The notes under the pieces: model-generated | Database searches by the model: none | What the model was told of the DNA's origin: nothing | The model's input: only the letters and a program-made list of their open reading frames with translations | Made by a program: the position numbers and the translations under genes | Shown here: one piece after another, positions 16,796 to 25,409 of the stretch | Numbering within the stretch: the first letter of the stretch is position 1 | How the letters are laid out: every line of letters starts with the position of its first letter | NCBI RefSeq assembly: GCF_025629245.1 | Contig: NZ_JANZXN010000056.1 | Span: 1 to 33,213, forward strand | Source: Natronobiforma cellulositropha | Lineage (GTDB): Archaea; Halobacteriota; Halobacteria; Halobacteriales; Natrialbaceae | Length of the DNA: 33,213 bases | Direction of reading: 5' to 3'

Positions 16796-17548
16796 TCAGC
16801 GTCGGTCCATCGACGCCGGGACCGTCGGAACGAGCGGCGCGCGCGAGGTCAGGAGGTAGGCGGACTTTCGGGCTGCCCCCTTCGCGTACTGGACGGTGCT
16901 CTTTCGGACCGGCGTGCGTTTGCCGCGGATCTGGGTGCGTCCCTCGAGAATCGCCTCGACGAGGTCCTCGCCGTCGATGTCGGCTTTCGCGGTGTCGGGC
17001 GCTCTCGGTTCGACCAGCACGTCGGTGTAGGCGCGCCCGACGTTCGGGAGGTAGTGGGCGTCACTGGCACCGATCAGCGGGTAGTCGCGCCGGATCGCGA
17101 AGGTCTTCGCCCGGCGGTTGCGGTAGCCGGTAAAGAGCATCGAGTTGTAGGCCTCGATGGCGTCGGCGTCGGTGATGTGGCGCTTTCTGACGCCGTGACG
17201 GCTCCGCTGGAAGGGGTGGGGAACGATCGCGATACCGCCGAGTTCGCGGACGGTCTCGACCGTGTCCGCGAAGGGCCGACCCGGCTGTGGGCGTTCGTCG
17301 ACACCGATGGCCAGAAGGTGGCCGTGGCGCGTCGAGACCTCGACGCCGGGAATGCCGACGAGACCGTACTCGGGGGCGATGGCCGCCGCACGGCGGGACT
17401 CGGCGATCTCGTCGTGGTCGGTGATGACGACCCCGTCGAGACCGATGTCGGCGGCGTGTTCTAAGATCAGTTCGATCGGTTCGTGGCCGTCGTAGGAGTC
17501 GTCCGAGTGGACGTGAAAGTCGATCCGAAAGCGTCTCAGAGCGGTCAT
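16796..17548 (-). CDS. PHP-domain metal-dependent phosphoesterase
   Basis: 250 residues. The PHP motifs are visible: DFHVHSDDS (residues 10-18), VITDHDE (41-47), IPGVEVST (64-71), VPHPF (108-112) and GASDAHYLP (about 158-166). They supply the histidines and aspartates for three metals. Stand-alone PHP proteins hydrolyse phosphoesters such as 3',5'-bisphosphonucleotides or short RNA/DNA pieces, but the substrate is not predictable here. The C-terminal 50 residues are basic and Ala-rich (KSTVQYAKGAARKSAYLL). It converges tail to tail with the DHH nuclease. A possible TATA (GTTTATAC, complement near 17594-17601) would give a short leader. Confidence 0.9.
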   Translation of the reverse strand: MTALRRFRIDFHVHSDDSYDGHEPIELILEHAADIGLDGVVITDHDEIAESRRAAAIAPEYGLVGIPGVEVSTRHGHLLAIGVDERPQPGRPFADTVETVRELGGIAIVPHPFQRSRHGVRKRHITDADAIEAYNSMLFTGYRNRRAKTFAIRRDYPLIGASDAHYLPNVGRAYTDVLVEPRAPDTAKADIDGEDLVEAILEGRTQIRGKRTPVRKSTVQYAKGAARKSAYLLTSRAPLVPTVPASMDRR

Positions 17549-18503
17549 AGGATCCGTCGGTAGACGGTGCTATTCTCAGTAGTCCGGTAGCACGTATAAA
17601 CACTGTGCCTCGAGTCAAAACTGCGCTCTCGAGCGACATCGTACGTACGAGCCGCTGACGGGCCGAAGAGCGTGTGGCTGTGCGAACGGTGCGGTCACCG
17701 AGCACCCAGATTTTGTATCGCACAATATAGTTTATCGGCCCCGGCCAGTGAGAGACGGGAGACGGCCAGAAACCGGCCGCTGCGGCCGACACGCGTACGT
17801 AGAGGGGCAGCAGGGGGTGGGTGGGACCGTCTCAGCGGCTGGTGTGTGAACCAGTGGCGAATCCGAGAGCGCTCGAGCAGCCAGCCCACCCACTGAGGTC
17901 GTGGCTCGAGCCACTCGAAGCGACAGCTCGAGCGTCACGTCCGGCGTCGGCGTCTCACAGTGGGCAGTGTGGGACGCAGAAAGAGAGCGCGAATCAGTGG
18001 AGTTCGTCGCACTGCCCCGAATTCAGCCGCGTCGGCGACTCGAGCACAGCGAGCCGGTGAACAGCGAGCGACGGGGGCACAAAATCAGTGTTCCGTCCTC
18101 CACCGCCACACTGTGACCTGTGTGGCCAGTGGCCACCACTGCGAGACGTCCGAACACGGGGACGAGCCACCCGGTTGGTACACCGAGATGGTGTTGATCG
18201 AACCCGTCCAGGCGAGAGACGTGGACCGACGGAGACCGCCAACCACGATCTACCCTCGTCCGTGCGCGAGTGGGTCGGGACGGCCGGGAGACGCTCACAG
18301 ATCGGTGAGTAGCCTCGCGCTCGAGCAGCGCTGGCCGAGAACCGGCGTGAGACACTCGAGTGCAGCGTTCTGAGGGAGTTTGCGGGAGATGTGAGCAGCA
18401 CGCCCGTAGTCACCCCATAAACTTCATGATGCGATACAAAATGAGGAGGCGAGAGCCAGGTGTCGGGGCCAAAGCCTAAGCGGCTGTGTGGTGGCCGTGG
18501 CGT
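17549..18503. other. Gene-free spacer between PHP and sulfatase genes
   Basis: Short open frames of 70-140 codons occur on both strands, but they are basic, low in acidic residues, and look like chance frames in GC-rich DNA. The region holds the 29-bp inverted repeat pair described separately and a 9-bp inverted pair (GTGGGTGGG/CCCACCCAC) around 17815-17895. The right end should contain the sulfatase promoter (CCTAAG at 18475-18480, about 27 bases before its ATG). No transposase remnant was recognised. Confidence 0.5.
17710..18442. repeat. 733-bp segment bounded by 29-bp inverted repeats
   Basis: Bases 17710-17738 and the reverse complement of 18414-18442 match at 24 of 29 positions, including a perfect 13-mer ATTTTGTATCGCA at the outer ends and AGTTTAT inside. 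No flanking target-site duplication was seen. The pair could be the ends of a small non-autonomous element (MITE-like). Alternatively, they could be two copies of one promoter/operator facing outwards towards the PHP gene and the sulfatase gene. Confidence 0.6.
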
Positions 18504-20171
18504 ATGAGCGAGCGCGAGCGGCCGAACGTGGTCTGGATCGCGATGGAGGACACCTCGCCGCGGCTGGGCTGTTACGGCGACGAGGTGGCGCGAACCCCCG
18601 AGATCGACCGTCTCGCTGCGTCGGGGCGACGCTTTCCGAACGCGTTCGTCACCGCCCCCGTCTGTGCGCCGAGCCGGTCGGCCATCGTCACCGGCTGTCA
18701 CCAGAACGCCATCGGGACCCACCACATGCGGACGACCCACACGAACGAGGACGCGCCAGGGCTGGCGACGCCGTACGAGACCGTCCCGCCACACTACGTC
18801 CGGGGCATCACGGAGTACTTCCGGCAGGCGGGCTACTACTGTACGCTCGACCTGAAGACCGACTATCAGTTCGGCGAGCCGTTCACCATGTGGGACCACC
18901 ACGGCGAGGGTGCGGGCTGGTGGGACGACGCCCGCGAGGACGGCCAGCCCTTCTTCGCGATGGTCACCAACTTCGTCACCCACGAGAGCGGGATGTGGGA
19001 GCCAGCCCAGCGAGGGCCGGAGACCGGCGGCACGGCGGGCGACGGTGGGGACGAAACGCTCGAGACCGATCCCGATACCGTCGACGTGCCCCCGTATCTC
19101 GCCGACACCGAGGCGACGCGGCGAGCGATCGCTCGCCAGTACGACAACGTCGCGGCCTCGGACGCCTGGGTCGGTGACCTCCTCGAGCGGCTCGAGCGCG
19201 ACGGACTCGCCGAGAACACTATCGTCGTCCTCTGGAGCGACCACGGTGAGGGGCTGCCCCGGGCGAAGCGGTGGGTGTATCAGGGCGGCGTGAACGTCCC
19301 GCTGATCGTACGCTGGCCGGGCGTCGTCGACGGCGGGAGCGTCGACGAGCGGGTGGTGAGTCTGGTCGACCTGGGACCGACGATGCTCGCGGCGTGTGGA
19401 CTCGAGCGGCCGCGTCACCTGGATGGGCGGCCGTTTCTCGCGGAGGCGAGCGCCGAGGCGGAGCGACCACGGGAGTACGCGTTCGTGACGCGGGATCGCT
19501 ACGACGAGTCCTACGACGTGGTGCGGTCGGTCCGCGACGAGCGCTTCACCTACGTCCGCCACGCCGAGCCGGGACGCCCGTACCGGCTGTGGATTCCGTT
19601 CCGGAACCGCCACCCCGCGATGGCCGACCTGCTCCGACTGGATGCGGAGGACGCGCTGACCGGCGCACAGACCTGGGTCGGCGACAGACGGCCCGCCGAG
19701 GAACTCTACGACCGGGCGAACGATCCCCACGAGACGGAGAATCTGGCGGACGATCCGTCGTACGCGGCCGATCTCGAGCGCCTGCGCGGGGTGCTCGACG
19801 ACTGGCTCGAGCGCGTCGACGACGCCGGCGCGCGCTCGGAGGCCCGACAGGTCTTCGAGGGGTGGCAGGGGGACGAACAGCCGCAGACGGCGCAACCGGC
19901 GTTCGTCCCGAACGCGCCGGGAGAGCGCGAGGAGCGAACGATGAACGACGGAGGGACGCTCGCCGAGCCCGCGACGCTTTCGGTCCACTGTTCGACGCAG
20001 GGCGCGTCGGTTGGCTACACGCTCGAGGACGGCGACGACCCGCACTGGCGGCTCTACACGGGACCGATACCCCTCGAGACCGGGGAGACGACGGTTCGGA
20101 CGAAGGCGATCCGGTACGGCTACGGGGAGAGCGAGGAGCGGGCGGCGACGTTCGTCGTCGAGGAGAGCTGA
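18504..20171 (+). CDS. Sulfatase (alkaline-phosphatase superfamily) with C-terminal beta domain
   Basis: 555 residues from ATG 18504, which has CCTAAG at TATA distance. PNVVWIAMEDTSPRLGCYGDE opens the sulfatase fold, and VCAPSRSAIVTG contains the C-x-P-S-R motif whose C54 would be converted to formylglycine. GCHQNAIGTHH and WSDHGEG (metal-binding D and H) follow. There is no Sec or Tat signal, so it is probably cytoplasmic. It resembles the N-sulfoglucosamine sulfohydrolase/arylsulfatase branch. After about residue 480 comes a separate domain (SVHCSTQGASVGYTLEDGD) like the chitobiase/hexosaminidase C-terminal beta domain (CHB_HEX_C-like). It probably desulfates sugars or glycans; the exact substrate is unknown. 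A formylglycine-generating enzyme is not in the window. Confidence 0.88.
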   Translation: MSERERPNVVWIAMEDTSPRLGCYGDEVARTPEIDRLAASGRRFPNAFVTAPVCAPSRSAIVTGCHQNAIGTHHMRTTHTNEDAPGLATPYETVPPHYVRGITEYFRQAGYYCTLDLKTDYQFGEPFTMWDHHGEGAGWWDDAREDGQPFFAMVTNFVTHESGMWEPAQRGPETGGTAGDGGDETLETDPDTVDVPPYLADTEATRRAIARQYDNVAASDAWVGDLLERLERDGLAENTIVVLWSDHGEGLPRAKRWVYQGGVNVPLIVRWPGVVDGGSVDERVVSLVDLGPTMLAACGLERPRHLDGRPFLAEASAEAERPREYAFVTRDRYDESYDVVRSVRDERFTYVRHAEPGRPYRLWIPFRNRHPAMADLLRLDAEDALTGAQTWVGDRRPAEELYDRANDPHETENLADDPSYAADLERLRGVLDDWLERVDDAGARSEARQVFEGWQGDEQPQTAQPAFVPNAPGEREERTMNDGGTLAEPATLSVHCSTQGASVGYTLEDGDDPHWRLYTGPIPLETGETTVRTKAIRYGYGESEERAATFVVEES

Positions 20172-20226
20172 GAGCGAGGCGGAGGCGTGAGGCGAGGTCG
20201 CTGGTGGCGAGACGACAGTGGGAGTC

Positions 20227-20577
20227 TCAGAGGCTGCCCTTCGAGTCCCAGATCGACGTCATCAGATCGGCGAACACCGAGGCGCGCAGCGGATAGCCCG
20301 CCTCGTCGGTCGCGTCGCCGTCGACGGAGACGAGGTTCTCGACGAACTCCTGGTCGTAGTCCATCCGCTCGAGCGTCTCGCGGACGTCGAACGTCAGCGT
20401 ACCGTCCTCGTCGGTGTCGAGCCAGCTCATCTGTCGCTGGCGCTCGTCGTACTGAATCGCGTACGTCTCGCCGCCGACGAGGTCGACGATGTCGTCCATC
20501 GGACCGATCTCGATCCAGCCGTCGTCGGTCTCGAGGTGGAGGCGGTCGTTGCGAACGTCCGTGGCGTAGCGGTTCAT
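20227..20577 (-). CDS. Small acidic conserved haloarchaeal protein
   Basis: 116 residues, strongly acidic, soluble, no signal or membrane segment. The first half has beta-strand character (RLHLETDDGWIEIGPMDDIVDLVGGETYAIQYDE), the second half is helical (ADLMTSIWDSKGSL at the end). It looks like a folded haloarchaeal protein, but no family was recognised. A TATA-like GTTAAGG (complement of 20601-20608) stands about 27 bases before its ATG, supporting real expression. It lies tail to tail with the sulfatase gene. Confidence 0.72.
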   Translation of the reverse strand: MNRYATDVRNDRLHLETDDGWIEIGPMDDIVDLVGGETYAIQYDERQRQMSWLDTDEDGTLTFDVRETLERMDYDQEFVENLVSVDGDATDEAGYPLRASVFADLMTSIWDSKGSL

Positions 20578-20600
20578 ACCTCGAGTTGTGCGCAGGTCCC

Positions 20601-20608
20601 CCTTAACG
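20601..20608 (-). promoter_or_regulatory. TATA-like element of the small acidic protein gene
   Basis: The complement reads CGTTAAGG, centred about 27 bases before ATG 20577, the leaderless spacing. Confidence 0.45.
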
Positions 20609-20690
20609 TCGTCGTCACCGAATTGCGAGGAGTGAGGTGGGCACAGAAAGCGCAGACGCAGCGGGTGAGACGGTGAGAAACGCGCGTGTC

Positions 20691-20699
20691 AGTATATTT
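20691..20699 (+). promoter_or_regulatory. TATA box of the solute-binding protein gene
   Basis: AGTATATTT is centred about 27 bases before ATG 20722. A second candidate, GGTTTATGT at 20706-20714, has the same spacing to the next in-frame ATG (20737), so the start choice between these two remains open. Confidence 0.55.
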
Positions 20700-20721
20700 C
20701 GAGAAGGTTTATGTACTGTCA

Positions 20722-22758
20722 ATGGAACATACAGGTATGCGGAAAGGTGATAGTACTCGACACCGGGGAGGACGTCTCTCGCGACGGCAGTACGCACAGC
20801 TGTTCACCGGGGCGAGTATCACGGCACTGGCCGGATGTCTCGACGAACTCGGAGACATCACTGCCAGCGGGGATGGAAACGGGGATGGGGGCGAGAACGG
20901 CGACGACGGCGGTGAGCGCCAGACGCGACTGCGCTTGCACATCAACAACGATCCGTTCGATTCGAACGTCAACCCGTGGAGTCCGGACGAACGCAACACG
21001 GGGATGCTGTGGTTCACCGAGCTGACGGCACCGATGAACCTCCTCGGCGCGGAGGCCAAACTCGACGGCCACACCTGGGAGGCGACGTGGACGGACGCCC
21101 ACGACGAGGTGTCGGTCCCGACGCTGTACACCGGCTACGACGTCGATCCTCCGTACGACATTTATAGATACTTCAACGAGGAGCCACTGACCTACTGGGA
21201 CGGGACGCCGATCGACGCCGAGGCGAAGTACAAAGAGGACCTCCTCTACCACTACGTCGACAGCGGCGAGGCCAACGAATCGACCTTCACGAACCAGACG
21301 GACGGGGAGTTTACCTACCACTCGTGGTCCGACACCGGACGGAACGAGTTCGTCCTCGCGAGCGAGGCCGCCACGACCCACGACACGCCGGTTCACCCCG
21401 ACTTCACCCAGCCCTACATCGAGGAGTTCGAAGACGCCGGCTCGGAGGCGGCATACGAAGACGTCGCCAGCCGACTCGCCGAAGACCGGATCTCGTTCGC
21501 CGACCTGGCCGAGAACGGATGGGGTTCCGGGCTGTACGAACTCGATCCCGACCAGATCACCGACGACCGGATGGTCGCGCACAGACGTGACGACCACCCG
21601 AACGACCACGCCGTCGTCGAAGAACTCGAGTTCCGCCTCTCGGACACCGACCGCTTCGCGACGCTGGCCAACGACGGACGGATCGACCTCGGGGCAGGAA
21701 TCGTCCACGAGCGAGGCGGGAACATCAACCGCGGGACCTTACCAGACCACGTCCAGCAGGTCGATCAGTACCTCCAGGAGGGCGGCGATCAGTTCCTGTT
21801 CAACTGGAACAACGACCACCTCGCGAACCTCTGGGTGCGCCGAGCGATCGTCGCCGCCGTCGACTGGTACGACGTGGGTACCAACGGCTGGGGAGCCGAG
21901 GGGTCGGTCGCGAACGAGTACCACATCGGGATGACCGCCCCGCTCGCAGAGACACACTTCTCCCAGTCGTTCCTCGACAGCCTCTACACCTACCCGATGG
22001 AAGCCGACCGCGAACAAGCCGCCGCGTGGCTCGAGCGGGCGGGCTACACCGGGAGCATCGACGAGGGGTGGGTGAGTCCCGAGGGCGACGAACTCGTCCT
22101 CACGCTCGACTCGAACATCGACCAGCGCGAGTGGATCAACGCCCTGTTGACGATCCAGGCACACCTCAGACAGGTCGGCATCGAGGTCGACTACCTGCCG
22201 TTTAGCTGGGACGACTGGCAGCCACGCTACGCCGCCGAGGTCAACGAGTACGAACTCGGTCTCTTCTGGACGCCCGATCCGACGCCGTGGGACTTCTACG
22301 ACTGCAACGGCCAGTGGTGGACCCAGCCGATCGCCGGCGGCGACCCAGAGAGCGGCTGGCCCGGCGACGTCGACCCCGACGACTACAGCGACCGCGACAA
22401 CCACGGCCGACCATTCGAACAGGAGATACCCACCGAAACCGGCTCGATCGAGGCACCCGACGAGGCCGGCCGACAGCCCAGCCTCGACGACGGCGAACTG
22501 ATCAGCATCCCACAGCTGACGAACACGCTCCGCGCCGCGGAGACGACCGAGGCGGAGTTCGACGAGGCGCTCGAGACGCTCGCGCGGTACGCCAACTTCT
22601 ACCTGCCGCTGTTTACGTTCCACTCCTACACCTACGGCTACTGGGGCAACGTCCGCGACTTCACCTTCCCCGACGAGGGCCACCCGGCCAACCTGGTCTG
22701 GAAGGAGTTCGGCAACGACGAGTACCTCACGCTCGCCGGTCTCATCCAGTTCGACTGA
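20722..22758 (+). CDS. Tat-exported lipoprotein, family-5 solute-binding protein (peptide/oligosaccharide ABC type)
   Basis: 678 residues from 20722 (673 from 20737). The N-terminus has a twin-arginine motif LSRRQY followed by a short hydrophobic run and the lipobox LAGC, so the protein is folded inside, exported by Tat and lipid-anchored. A Gly/Asp/Asn-rich linker follows. The large domain shows SBP_bac_5 features: PLTYWDGTPIDAEAKYKEDL early, a central FNWNNDHLANLWVRRAIVAAVDW, and a late ALLTIQAHLRQVGIEVDY. Members bind oligopeptides, and in archaea often oligosaccharides. No permease or ATPase genes lie next to it. The nearest neighbour is a chemotaxis transducer on the other strand, and sugar-catabolic genes follow further right. 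Confidence 0.88.
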   Translation: MEHTGMRKGDSTRHRGGRLSRRQYAQLFTGASITALAGCLDELGDITASGDGNGDGGENGDDGGERQTRLRLHINNDPFDSNVNPWSPDERNTGMLWFTELTAPMNLLGAEAKLDGHTWEATWTDAHDEVSVPTLYTGYDVDPPYDIYRYFNEEPLTYWDGTPIDAEAKYKEDLLYHYVDSGEANESTFTNQTDGEFTYHSWSDTGRNEFVLASEAATTHDTPVHPDFTQPYIEEFEDAGSEAAYEDVASRLAEDRISFADLAENGWGSGLYELDPDQITDDRMVAHRRDDHPNDHAVVEELEFRLSDTDRFATLANDGRIDLGAGIVHERGGNINRGTLPDHVQQVDQYLQEGGDQFLFNWNNDHLANLWVRRAIVAAVDWYDVGTNGWGAEGSVANEYHIGMTAPLAETHFSQSFLDSLYTYPMEADREQAAAWLERAGYTGSIDEGWVSPEGDELVLTLDSNIDQREWINALLTIQAHLRQVGIEVDYLPFSWDDWQPRYAAEVNEYELGLFWTPDPTPWDFYDCNGQWWTQPIAGGDPESGWPGDVDPDDYSDRDNHGRPFEQEIPTETGSIEAPDEAGRQPSLDDGELISIPQLTNTLRAAETTEAEFDEALETLARYANFYLPLFTFHSYTYGYWGNVRDFTFPDEGHPANLVWKEFGNDEYLTLAGLIQFD

Positions 22759-23123
22759 CGCCGCTCGGTTTTCGATCGCTCGTACGGGTCCAGCCGCTCA
22801 CGCCGACGACGAGCACAGCGTCCGAGCGGGAGACGCTCCACCGACAGCGAACGGTGTGGTCGAAGCCGTCGAGACGGACGCTCGAGCACGGGGCGGGTCG
22901 GTGCGGTGTGCGCTCGCGGGCCGAACGGGCGTCGCGAGCGGTGGACAGACTGTGAGCAGTGTCCAGGCGGACGGTATGCTGGCGCTTTCGTGGCGTACCG
23001 ACGGGACCACAGCGTACTGGCGTATCCGTGACCGTCAGCGGCCGAACTCGAGAGAACCGGCGTGTGGTGTGGGTGACGAACAGCCTGTCGCACGCGGAGA
23101 AGAACTGGGCCGACGGCGGTGAG
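22759..23123. other. Convergent spacer, nothing recognised
   Basis: 365 bases between the stops of the binding-protein gene and the transducer gene. It contains only short chance frames and no T-rich terminator longer than four bases. Confidence 0.4.
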
Positions 23124-25409
23124 TTAGAGGACCTCGAGTTCGTCCTGGTCGTCCGGGCCGGTCGTGACGTCGGTGTCGAAGCGGTCGAGGGCGTCGCTGA
23201 GTTCGGTCGCCCGGCGCGAGAGGCTCTCGATGCTGCGCGAGGTTTCGATGAGACCGGCGGTCTGTTCTTCGGCCGCGGAGGCGACGGTCTCGGCCTCGGC
23301 GGTCGTCTCCTGGCTGATCGCGGTCACCTCCTCGACCTGGCTGACGATTTCCTCGGTGGTGTTCGCCTGCGCTTCGGTCACGCTGGTGATCTCCTGGACG
23401 CCGGTGTTGGTCTCCTCGGCGTAGGACGCGATCTGCTCGAGACCGGCGACGGTCTTCTGGACGCGCCGGTTCGCCTCGTCGATGAGCGAACTCGTCTGCT
23501 CGACCTCGCTGGCCGAGCGGCGGGTCTGTTCGCGGATCGCCTCGAGTCGGGTCTCGATCTCGTCGGCGGTGCGTTTGGCGTCCTGTGAGAGCTCTTTGAT
23601 CTCGTGGGCGACGACGCCGAAGCCATCGTTGTCATCACCGCCGGTCGAGCGCGAGGCCTCGATGTTGGCGTTGAGCGCGAGCATGTTCGTCTCCTTGGCG
23701 ATGTCGGCGATGGAGGCGATCAGTTCGTCGATCTGGGCGACTTCCTCCTCTTCGAGTCGGCGGATCTCCTCGACGGCGTGGGTCGATCCGGCTTCGATCT
23801 CGTCCATCGCGTCGATCGCCTCCTGGGCGGCCTCGCGCCCTTCCTGGCCGGTCTCGGCCGTGCGTTCGGCGAGCGTCGCGACCTGGGTCGAGAGCGAGGT
23901 GATCTCCTCTGTGGTCGCCGAGAGGCTGTTCATCTCGTCGGCCGTCGAGAGCAGTTTCAGATTCTGACGCTCGGAGCCGGCGGAGATCTCCTGGATCGAG
24001 TCGGTCACCTGCTGGCTCGCAGCGCGGACCTCCTCGGTGCTCGCGGTCACCTGCTCGCTCGCGACCGCCGTCTGGTTGGCGAAGCCCTTGACGTGGTGTA
24101 GCGCGATCTCGAGGTCGGCGACCATGCTGTTTAAGTCGCGAGCGATCTCGGTCATCGCGACGTTCTCGCTCGTGGGGTCGAGCCGTCTGGTGAGGTCGCC
24201 GTCGGCCCACTCGTCGATGACGCCGTTGTACTCGTCGGCTTTCGCCTCGAGGTGACGGTTCATCCGTTCGGCCTCGTCTCGAGCGGCTTCGGCGTCGGCC
24301 TGGGCCTCCTGTACCTCGGTGATGCGCTGTCGGAGCGAGATGCGCATGGTGTCGAAGCCGCCGTAGAGTTGGCCGATCTCGTCGGTACGGGAGGTCCGGA
24401 GGTCGACGTCTAAGTCACCCTCTTCCATCTGCTTGACGCGAGAGCGGAGCGTCGTCAGCGGCGTGACGGTGTGTCTGCCGAGGACGACCGCCATGCCGAG
24501 CAGCGAGATCAGGCTGACACCGACGATCACCAGCAGGCTCTGGGCGACCGTATCGGAGACGGCGTCGGCGTTGGCGATCGGGACGGTCGAGACGGCGGTC
24601 CAGCCGGTGCCGTCGACCGGAGCCATCGCGTAGACGAAGTTGTCGCCGCGGGTGATGTGCGCCTCGGTGAGCGCCGACACGTCGGTCTCGCCGAATGCGA
24701 TCTCGTGGCGCTCCTCGTCGGCCTCTTCAGCCCCGCTCAGTACGGGGTCTCCGTCTTCGTTGATGATCGTCGTCGACTGCTCGAGCAACGGCTGGTGGAG
24801 CGTGTCGACGTGGCTCTCGATACCGGCGACGACGACGACGTAGCGGTCGTCCCAGGCGAGAACGGGCGAGGTGAACGTGACGACGTCGTCCTCTAAGAGC
24901 GAGTCGTGGAACGCCCGGTCGCTGACCAGCACGTCGTCGTGTGAGTCGATGCCGTCGAGTGCGTCGGCGTCGGCCCACGGGTCGTCGATGTCGGCGAGCG
25001 ACTCGCCGATCGCCGACGATGACGAACTCGCGACGATGGCGTTCTCCGACGTATCGACGTAGTGTACCCCCCGAACGTTGAACGTCCCCCAGTGGCGGTC
25101 GATGTACATCTGGATCTCCCGGACGTCACCGGACATCACCTGCTCGGTATCCGAGATCATCACCGACTGCTGTCGTTTCTCGTCGACCCAGGTGCTGATC
25201 GAGTCAGCCTGCATCGTGACCGTCGACGTCAGGTGGTCGTCGGTACTCTCCTCGACCGACTCCGTCGCTTCGGTGTAGCCGACGAAGCCGACGGAGGCGA
25301 TGATGAGGACCACGACGAGCACGATCGCGACGAACTTTGCCAGATATCGATCGCGGATGAACCGCGGTACGACCCGTCCAAACCCGTTCCCAATGTTATC
25401 GGTTGCCAT
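23124..25409 (-). CDS. Methyl-accepting chemotaxis transducer with extracellular Cache domain
   Basis: 761 residues. Membrane helix 1 at about 26-46, an extracellular region 50-285 of dCache type (KRQQSVMISDTEQVMSGDV; DDRYVVVVAGIESH; MAPVDGTGWTAVSTVPI), helix 2 at about 289-312, HAMP 312-364, a second HAMP-like segment near 390-435, then a long coiled-coil signalling domain. The hairpin tip reads ALNANIEASRS and continues GFGVVAHEIKELSQ, the CheA/CheW contact region. E/Q-rich pairs suited to methylation are present on both sides. It would sense an extracellular small molecule and steer the archaellum through CheA. A GGAGATG sequence shortly before the ATG may be a ribosome site. Ligand unknown. 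Confidence 0.94.
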   Translation of the reverse strand: MATDNIGNGFGRVVPRFIRDRYLAKFVAIVLVVVLIIASVGFVGYTEATESVEESTDDHLTSTVTMQADSISTWVDEKRQQSVMISDTEQVMSGDVREIQMYIDRHWGTFNVRGVHYVDTSENAIVASSSSSAIGESLADIDDPWADADALDGIDSHDDVLVSDRAFHDSLLEDDVVTFTSPVLAWDDRYVVVVAGIESHVDTLHQPLLEQSTTIINEDGDPVLSGAEEADEERHEIAFGETDVSALTEAHITRGDNFVYAMAPVDGTGWTAVSTVPIANADAVSDTVAQSLLVIVGVSLISLLGMAVVLGRHTVTPLTTLRSRVKQMEEGDLDVDLRTSRTDEIGQLYGGFDTMRISLRQRITEVQEAQADAEAARDEAERMNRHLEAKADEYNGVIDEWADGDLTRRLDPTSENVAMTEIARDLNSMVADLEIALHHVKGFANQTAVASEQVTASTEEVRAASQQVTDSIQEISAGSERQNLKLLSTADEMNSLSATTEEITSLSTQVATLAERTAETGQEGREAAQEAIDAMDEIEAGSTHAVEEIRRLEEEEVAQIDELIASIADIAKETNMLALNANIEASRSTGGDDNDGFGVVAHEIKELSQDAKRTADEIETRLEAIREQTRRSASEVEQTSSLIDEANRRVQKTVAGLEQIASYAEETNTGVQEITSVTEAQANTTEEIVSQVEEVTAISQETTAEAETVASAAEEQTAGLIETSRSIESLSRRATELSDALDRFDTDVTTGPDDQDELEVL

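Noticed and set aside
17960-18373. 137-codon frame inside the inverted-repeat segment
   Set aside because: The translated product is basic and rich in Arg, Ser and His, with no hydrophobic core or family likeness; it is judged a chance frame.
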